Of a DNA stretch of 64,000 nucleotides, positions 57,894 through 64,000 are shown in pieces. The translations under genes and the position numbers were made by a program. The DNA is taken from positions 2,542,001-2,606,000 of the forward strand of contig CM066311.1 in the NCBI GenBank assembly GCA_033807695.1, given 5' to 3'. The DNA is from Daedaleopsis sinensis (taxonomy: Eukaryota; Basidiomycota; Agaricomycetes; Polyporales; Polyporaceae). The notes beneath the pieces were generated by a model. The model searched no databases, was not told where the DNA came from, and saw nothing but the letters and a program-made list of their open reading frames with translations. Within the stretch, counting starts at the first letter, position 1. Every line of letters begins with the position of its first letter.

Positions 57894-58024
57894 TATATCA
57901 TTTATATATACATACAAGAACTATTGCATTTTAATGAACTCGCCCACTATACTCATCAATCGTACCGTGCCAGACCTGGCCTCCTTCTCCACAAGTTCGT
58001 ACTGCACTTAAAGATATTTCTATC

Positions 58025-59764
58025 TTGCTGCGTCCTCCACGGCCTAATGGAAAGGGTCATCTCCCGTTCAAAGGAGATGATCAGCTTCAGCGGCGCCTTG
58101 AGATGATACAATCTCTTTATTCTAATTATATTGAGAATGGAGATTGGATCAAATCATCTGAACTCGTCGCAAAATTCTTCATGTACAAGCCAGGCAAAGC
58201 TCGCCGTCTTCGCCGCTGGGCACGGGCATATGTTGATAATAGGGCATTGCCCTATCAACTGTATGGCTTGCACAAGAAGTGCCTTTTGGACGATGAGGAA
58301 TTTAAGGCAGAGCTTTGCACATATCTTCAAAGTGTTGGGAAGTATGTGTGCGCTAAGGATATTGTAAAATATCTTGAGGATAATGATGTGCAGGAGCGTT
58401 ATGGTTTAAAAAAAACCATCTCACTCTCAGCAGCAAAGAAGTGGATGAGCCGCCTTGAGTACCGCTGGGGCAAGGGTCCAAAGGGTCAGTACGTCGATGG
58501 CCATGAGAGACAGGATGTAGTCGACTACCGTCAGACTAAGTTTCTCCCCTTTTTTGCTGCTCGTGATTCATCTGTTCGTAAATGGGCAAGTGATGGTTCC
58601 AATGAACACAGTGACAATTCCAGCAGTGGAAAGGCCACTGTGTATTGGTATCACGATGAATCTATCTTTGCTGCCAATGATCGTCGTAAAGTCTTTTGGG
58701 TTTTGAGCACTGCGAAGGCAACACCACAGCCTAAGGGAGAGGGAGCAACCATAATGGTATCTGATTTTGTATCAGCTGATTATGGTTGGCTCTGCTCCCC
58801 TGATGGTACTGAGTCCACACGGGTTCTATTCCGTCCAGGGAAGAATCGTGATGGGTACTTTGACAACAGTGACATTATTAAGACAGCTACTGCTGCAATG
58901 GATATCCTTGAGAAGCATTTCCCTGATGAGAATCATGTCTTTGTCTTTGACAATGCTCCTACTCATCTCAAGCGTGCTGAGGATGCCTTGTCAGCACGTA
59001 AAATGTCAAAGAGTACCACTGCACCTGGTAAACCAATGTTTGGAGTTGATGCTCCAGTTCGTGACTCAACCACAGGTAATCCTGTCTATGGGCCTGACGG
59101 CAAAGTCTTGAAGCAGCATATTCATATGACGGATGCGCAACTTCCAGATGGAAGCCCTCAGCCACTTTACTTCCCAGAGGGTCATGAGCGTGCGGGGGTT
59201 TTCAAGGGAATGTTAGAAATTCTTGTGGAGCGGGGATATGAGCGGGGCGCTATTCAGAAGTTGCGTGCTGAATGTCCCAAGTTTGAGTGCCCTCCAGTTC
59301 CCCCTTCTAACAAAATTAACCTGACTTTGCGGGTGTTGAGTCAGTGCTTCAGACGTTCTGCAAAGCAAGAGGCTTTGAAGTTGTTTTTCTACCCAAATTT
59401 CACTGCGAGCTGAATCCTATTGAACAGTGTTGGGGATTTGCGAAGCGGATCTACCGGGAGCTTCCCCTCGTGACGGGAAAATCAGCAGAAGCAAAACTTG
59501 AGAAGAATGTCATTCAATCACTGGACTCCATTCCATTAGTATCTATCAGAAGGTATAGTCACTAGTAACTTCTCTGCGTGATTTATGCTAATTATACGCA
59601 TTTTTCCTAGGTTTTTCACAAGAACACAGAGGTTTATGGATGCGTACCGGAGGGGACTTAGTGGGAAACAAGCAGCATGGGCAAGCAAGAAGTATCGGGG
59701 GCACCGTGTGCTGCCAGAGAAGATCTTGGAGGAGCTTGATGCGAAGGGGATCACACGGGAATAG
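58025..59764 (+). pseudogene. basidiomycete DDE transposase relic
   Basis: N-terminal helical region (LEMIQSLYSNYIENGDWIKS, KAKKWM-like SAAKKWMSRLEYRWGKGPKG) followed by the DDE core: YWYHDESIFAANDRRK (first Asp), FVFDNAPTHLKRAEDAL (second Asp), and FLPKFHCELNPIEQCWGFAKR (Glu). Between the second and third acidic residues the frame shifts (near 59315-59335). The upstream frame ends at 59413, whereas PDFAGVESVLQTFCKARG continues in another frame, suggesting loss of a short segment that in relatives I recall is Cys/Arg-rich. An intron (GTATAG..CCTAG, about 59556-59610) precedes the last exon RFFTRTQRFMDAYRRGLSGK, stop 59762-59764. The start is uncertain: the frame is open upstream of 58025 and the first in-frame ATG is near 58102. 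It begins about 130 bp after the Helitron stop. No terminal inverted repeats found. Confidence 0.75.
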
Positions 59765-59935
59765 ATATTGCAATTGAATTTCATTCGATAACTGATTCGA
59801 TAACATATAAGCGCCCAAAGTCATGTGACCGGACCCCTTTACACATTTTGAGGTGGCCCTATCTTATCTGTTTATGATATAGTTATTGAAGACGTTATTT
59901 GCCACAATACGATCTCTTGGAGGTGGGAGTACACC

Positions 59936-60167
59936 TTGCTTGACGGGCACGGTGATAGTGCTAGCTTCGAGGAATATCTCAAAATGAGCGCCCTGTTGCT
60001 TTTCAACTTCTTGCAAAAGGTTTACTTCTGTCTTGCCTGTAAAGACTCTGGTGAGATTACTAAAAGTTACGCTGAACTAAAGTGCATACTGAGAACTGGA
60101 GGAAGACCTGGCAATACCCGCATTGTTGAAAATATGAACTTGACGGCACAAGCCAAGCCTGAGGCAG
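59936..60167 (+). other. short open stretch, no gene assigned
   Basis: An open frame (SASFEEYLKMSALLLFNFLQ) without recognisable homology or splice sites; probably chance. Confidence 0.2.
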
Positions 60168-60363
60168 CTATCAGGAGAAGTCTTCGCAGGGGTGTCCCCT
60201 TTGGGAAGTGCAACTGTGACAAAGTGATGTTACTGTCATAACATGCCTGCTACTAACTGTCACATGGGGTGGCTATCAGGAGAAGTCTTTGTCTCCGCAG
60301 GGGTGTCCCCTTTGGGAAGTGCAACTGTGACAACATGATGTTACTGTCATAACATGCCTGCCA
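60168..60363. repeat. tandem duplication of about 100 bp
   Basis: GGCTATCAGGAGAAGTCTT..CGCAGGGGTGTCCCC..GGGAAGTGCAACTGTGACAA.. and ..TGATGTTACTGTCATAACATG occur at 60170-60250 and again at 60273-60360 with a few differences. Confidence 0.85.
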
Positions 60364-62290
60364 CATGGACAGGTGCTTGGTTCAAAGACGCTCAGAACCA
60401 TCACGTGGACAGGGGCTTTCTATATGGAGCGCTCAAGAGGACGACAATTGGCACTTCAAGCCTGGCAGGCTGTGTGGCAGCCCAACTACTAAGTAGCAGC
60501 TGAAGCTCTGATTTGGAGACTTGAGATGCTGGTATGACATGACCACTCGCTAGGTCCCTCTCAAGAGCAGAGTTTAAGATGTGAAACTTGGCTGCTACCT
60601 GTTGGCTATCTCGGGAGCCCAGAATTTTGTCTTGGTTCTTTTCCCTCAGAAAACCTAGCGCTCTGTCTTATTGAGCGTGGTTCTAAGAACCGAAGACATG
60701 AATAACTTATCTAGAAAACGCTGATCTAAGCCACACCTTGCGAGCTCTGGCCTTCCCTTGAAGTTGCTCCCTTCTTGTCTTCGCGGGATGATATATGAGT
60801 CCTCCTTTTCTCCCCTTATCATGATTATCAGATCTGAAAAATCTGCCTACTGGGAGGGGGCCCCTCTCCTCTCTGGGCTTCCAGAGCAGTCTACTCAAGA
60901 GTTGTAAGTCTATTGAAGACAAACAAAGACGACAAGCAAAGACTTGTAAGTGTTCAATAATAAGAGGATAAACCTGGTGAAATCAGCAGAGTATCTTGAA
61001 AAGCGGCTCCAATACTAGATCAACCCTTGATTTGGAGATTCGCCATCTCTTCTCTTTCGGTAAGATCCTTCCCTTTTTGGTTAGAATAATGAATTTAATT
61101 GTTTATTTCCCAGTTGCATAAATAGAAGGAAACAATCTGGAGCATATTGGAAGAGAGCAGGGAGTCTGGAAGAAACTTTTCAAAGAGGCAGCCTTGGAGG
61201 GATCCTGAAAGAGGTCATAGTTCAAAAGTTTATCTTTAGCTTAGACCCTGAGGATTTACCAAGACCAGGCCATGTTTCCCTTCATAAGGACATAATGCGC
61301 TTCTGTCGGAGTTGACGTCCACTGATATATAAGGTTCTGTCTTGTGAAAGTTCAATTTGTTCGTTTTGGACCAAACAAAGACAAGTTGTAAACTCCCCTA
61401 CAAGCAAACTCTTTTTTGAAGAGAAAGCCAGGATATATGCAATAACTGGAAGCGAGCAGCAGCGGTGGAAGAGCCTCAGGTACCTTGTAATAAAGTAGCG
61501 CAGACTGTGCTGACAGGTGCCAAGAAAGTCTTGGGTTTACTACAGCTGGCAAGCTTCTTTCATACTTTGTTAGCTGTCAAAAAGGGGGGACATCCTCGAG
61601 AGTGTGGCAATTTGATGGAGATTACTTCGGTGAGAGACCGGGATATTTCCGAGCGCTGAATTGTGGGGGCATCTGGACTATCCATATTTGAACGAAGGTT
61701 TCGGCAAATCTTTACGTTACGAATCAGTTTGGATTCTCACGCTCTCTAAGTTGGCAAAAGTGGTCTATATTAGGATGAGGTTTCTTGGGCAAACCTCTGC
61801 TTCGTGTTGTGTCTGGGGATTTCTCTTCAGGTCTCCCTTCTTTAAAGTTTTCCGTCTCTAGATGCTGCTCCCAGTTATTGCTTTGGTCCCTGTACAGGTA
61901 TTGCAAGCTGGGATCCAACCTTGAGAACACAACTACAAAGGAGAATGACGTCTTTAAGGAGGTTGCGTGCAGTCCTCAGTTTCTTTCCCCCTTCCGACAG
62001 CCTCTGCCCTCCCTTAGTGCGGGCGTGGGGTCCTCAGTTTCTATCCCCTCCCGGTGGCCTGCCCCGTCCTTTTACTGCTTACCCATAACTAGACCCTCTC
62101 GAGCTCTCTCTCTGTGCCGCTACGGAGATTCTGCTTTTCCCCTCTAGTGTTCGGCTCCTATGCAAGGTAAGGTGTCATTTAGGTCTCCGTTGCAACTGAA
62201 CTCACTGCTTTCAAGGTTCGCAAGACCACGTAGGACATACACCAGGACCCCTTGGCAATAGTAAGCAAAGTTAACCTTTTGCACTACTCA
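60364..62290. other. gene-poor stretch
   Basis: No supported gene, RNA gene or terminal repeat. Short open patches exist on both strands but none has splice signals or a recognisable motif. It may be old transposon debris. Confidence 0.4.
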
Positions 62291-62876
62291 ACAGTACTAA
62301 CAACAGAGATTTAGGCGATGTGCTTGACGTCTCTGGTATTAGTCTATTCTTGGTATATCTTGCCCCTCCTCAAGGACTGTCTCCAGAGTTCTACCGTGGA
62401 CGTGCACTACCAGTTGCTCCAACGGGCCCTCTTGAAAGTTGGGGAACACCTAGGGAGAGAGGTGTGACCACTCTTTCTTTCTTATGTATTCACTCTCACG
62501 GAGAAATACATCGCAGTACTAGATGCACAGCATGCGCAGCGCCCTCTACCAGCCATAGACCATAGACGAGGTGTGGATATATTCTCTATCTGTTTAACCT
62601 TACCTTAGGGGCCTTACCTTAGGTCACCTTATCGGAGGCCCTTTCCCGCCGATGCCTTCTCCTCCTAGTGACATCCCCCCTGTCCCTAACCAAGGTGTGC
62701 CCTTTGTTGACATGCATATGATGTTTCGTGATCCCTGTTACACTGTAGCAGAAGATGTGGACATCCCTCCCATGCCAACACCTTCTAATACAAGCGAGGC
62801 TCTCTAAAGGTACACACTATCTCTTGTTGTCCCCTTCTCAACCTATATGCTATTATGGAAGATACCACACTCCCTC

Positions 62877-62946
62877 TACCTCTTAAGCAACATCATCCCG
62901 TCCACGTTCAGCCTGTTCAACAATGTAAGACCTCTACCTGAATGTA
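62877..62946 (+). repeat. duplicated exon-intron segment, copy 1
   Basis: CCTCTTAAGCAACATCATCC through GTAAGACCTCTACCTGAATG recurs at 63068-63137 with a single visible difference (CCG to CCA). It includes a coding patch and the start of the following intron, so the duplication is at DNA level and recent. Confidence 0.9.
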
Positions 62947-63067
62947 GCATGCCGCTCGTCCTCTTCCCTCTCAAGCTGGATCTGTTCTGCAAGGTGAGTG
63001 CTCTGTCCGTGGTGTTCGATCGTGGCTGATCAGAATATATTCCTGATTCCAGGTATGGCGTCCCCTC

Positions 63068-63137
63068 AACCTCTTAAGCAACATCATCCCATCCACGTTC
63101 AGCCTGTTCAACAATGTAAGACCTCTACCTGAATGTA
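63068..63137 (+). repeat. duplicated exon-intron segment, copy 2
   Basis: Second copy of 62877-62946, about 190 bp downstream; sequences diverge abruptly after GAATGTA. Confidence 0.9.
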
Positions 63138-64000
63138 CGCTGCCGTTTCTGACCAGAGAGTACGCTACAACAGCTTGGAATGCTACTTGTCCTCCCATGG
63201 TTTTGGGTCCTCCACCCTCTGAACCTCAATTGGTTCCACAAGGTGAGCACTCTGTCTCTAGCTGTCTGATCTCTGCTAATTCTATCTAGGCGCTACACTA
63301 GATTCTCTTCCACCGCTGTCTCCTGTTCATCGGGCTCCTAGTCCTCGGAAGATCAAGCCAATCCAACGAGGTAATACCTCTATCTCAATTTAATCTAAGC
63401 TGCCTAATCTAGGTCTACATAGCAGGCCAAGCTCTCTATTGTTCTCTTCAATCCTTGCTAGTAGCAGCTTATGCTGCTGTTCGACGGACCAAGCGGCAAA
63501 GAGCTCAGCCTAGTTCTGTGGAAGCTTGCCCAGTTCGGTTAGGTGTGCTCTGTTGTAAACACATCTATCTCTGGTTTAGTCTGCTAATCAACTTTCCCCG
63601 ACATATGTCTGTCTATGTGTACCCTGGAGAAGACAGCGAGGGAAGCCCTCCTCTTCCTGTGCTTCATATTACTGGTGAGACACAGCGTGTTTCAGAATCT
63701 GAAGGTTCGTACTTGTCTCTAGTTGTAATGTGCCTCAGTTGTTTATTTACTAAATGTTTGTCTTGTATGGCTGGAAGAAGATCCTCAACATTTATTGCGG
63801 CTTAGACCCCCCCCTCCTCTACCTAGATCTTCCGAGGAGTGTTCTAGCAAGGATCAAAGTGAAGGAAATATAGGAATTCCCAGGGGCTCTCCTCCTCCTC
63901 CGTACCATACTCTTTGCTAACACATTTATGTTCTCATGTGCCGTCCTATCTTGACATGTATTCTGATTACCTACTTCTTGGAAATATCTTTCTTGCTGTT

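Larger units (their letters stand above)
62300..63830 (+). pseudogene. degenerate proline-rich multi-exon locus
   Basis: A series of short Pro/Ser-rich coding patches separated by GT..AG intron-like gaps: PPSPSDIPPVPN-type residues near 62650-62700, PLKQHHPVHVQPVQQ at about 62880-62920 and again at about 63065-63110, CPPMVLGPPPSEPQLVPQ at about 63190-63240, LPPLSPVHRAPSPRKIKPIQ at about 63310-63370. Introns such as 63242-63290 (GTGAGC..ATCTAG) look real. I cannot thread one intact frame from a start codon, and a duplicated exon-intron segment is present. Family not recognised. Confidence 0.3.

Noticed and set aside
57894..58024. Helitron 3' terminus (CTRR with hairpin)
   Set aside because: No hairpin followed by CTRR could be supported in the 130 bp between the Helitron stop and the DDE transposase.
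1..64000. CRISPR array, tRNA or rRNA genes, bacterial operons
   Set aside because: Tandem repeats here have no spacer structure; I recognised no tRNA or rRNA sequence; gene structure is eukaryotic throughout.

Overview
The window is nuclear DNA of a filamentous fungus, almost certainly a mushroom-forming basidiomycete (Agaricomycetes). Genes are split by many short (about 45-60 bp) GT..AG introns with CTNAC-type branch sites, promoters are CT-rich, and the recognisable families (Helitron Rep/PIF1 helicases, TET/JBP-like 2OG-Fe(II) oxygenases, basidiomycete DDE transposase) are ones typical of repeat-rich mushroom chromosomes. No ordinary housekeeping gene is visible; this is an accessory, transposon-dominated region.

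The main structure is a multi-gene cassette present twice in opposite orientations. Left copy, read on the minus strand from 32.2 kb downwards: AB (TET-like oxygenase fused to a large helical domain), C (convergent with AB), D (divergent from C, histone-H1-like tail plus a globular C-terminus), then a giant Helitron Rep-helicase. Right copy, read on the plus strand: AB 39.1-44.3 kb, C 44.6-45.9 (minus), D 46.7-49.6, Helitron 50.0-57.9. Gene order, relative strand and spacing are the same (D-Helitron gap 435 versus 418 bp; C-D divergent gap about 720 versus 790 bp). AB intron positions checked by eye also agree. A fifth family, E (about 860 aa, unknown), also occurs twice: downstream of the Helitron on the left (4.8-12.7 kb) but upstream of AB on the right (34.8-37.5 kb). 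The axis between the copies (32.6-34.4 kb) holds a 23-bp perfect hairpin and a GC-rich, imperfectly palindromic low-complexity block.

The left copy is decaying. Its E gene is cut by a young 5.26-kb LTR retrotransposon (6490-11752) with 1040-bp near-identical LTRs, a 4-bp CCGG target duplication, primer-binding site, polypurine tract and only a gag-like gene with a huge tandem-repeat array. Its Helitron has a one-base frameshift and its C gene has two in-frame stops. The right Helitron has one nonsense codon between Walker A and Walker B. No two lesions coincide.

Other content: tandem repeats at 1-660; a weak gene fragment (1.3-2.0 kb) ending in a palindromic motif that recurs inverted at 37.8 kb; a cysteine-cluster/repeat protein (2.8-4.35 kb); a DDE transposase relic (58.0-59.8 kb) next to the right Helitron; and a mostly gene-poor right end with a degenerate proline-rich multi-exon locus (62.3-63.8 kb).

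How the genes work together is inference. TET/JBP-like enzymes oxidise 5-methylcytosine and are known to be expanded with DNA transposons in mushrooms. A linked oxidase, chromatin-like D protein and Helitron could form a composite mobile or self-derepressing element. Nothing in the sequence proves joint mobility.
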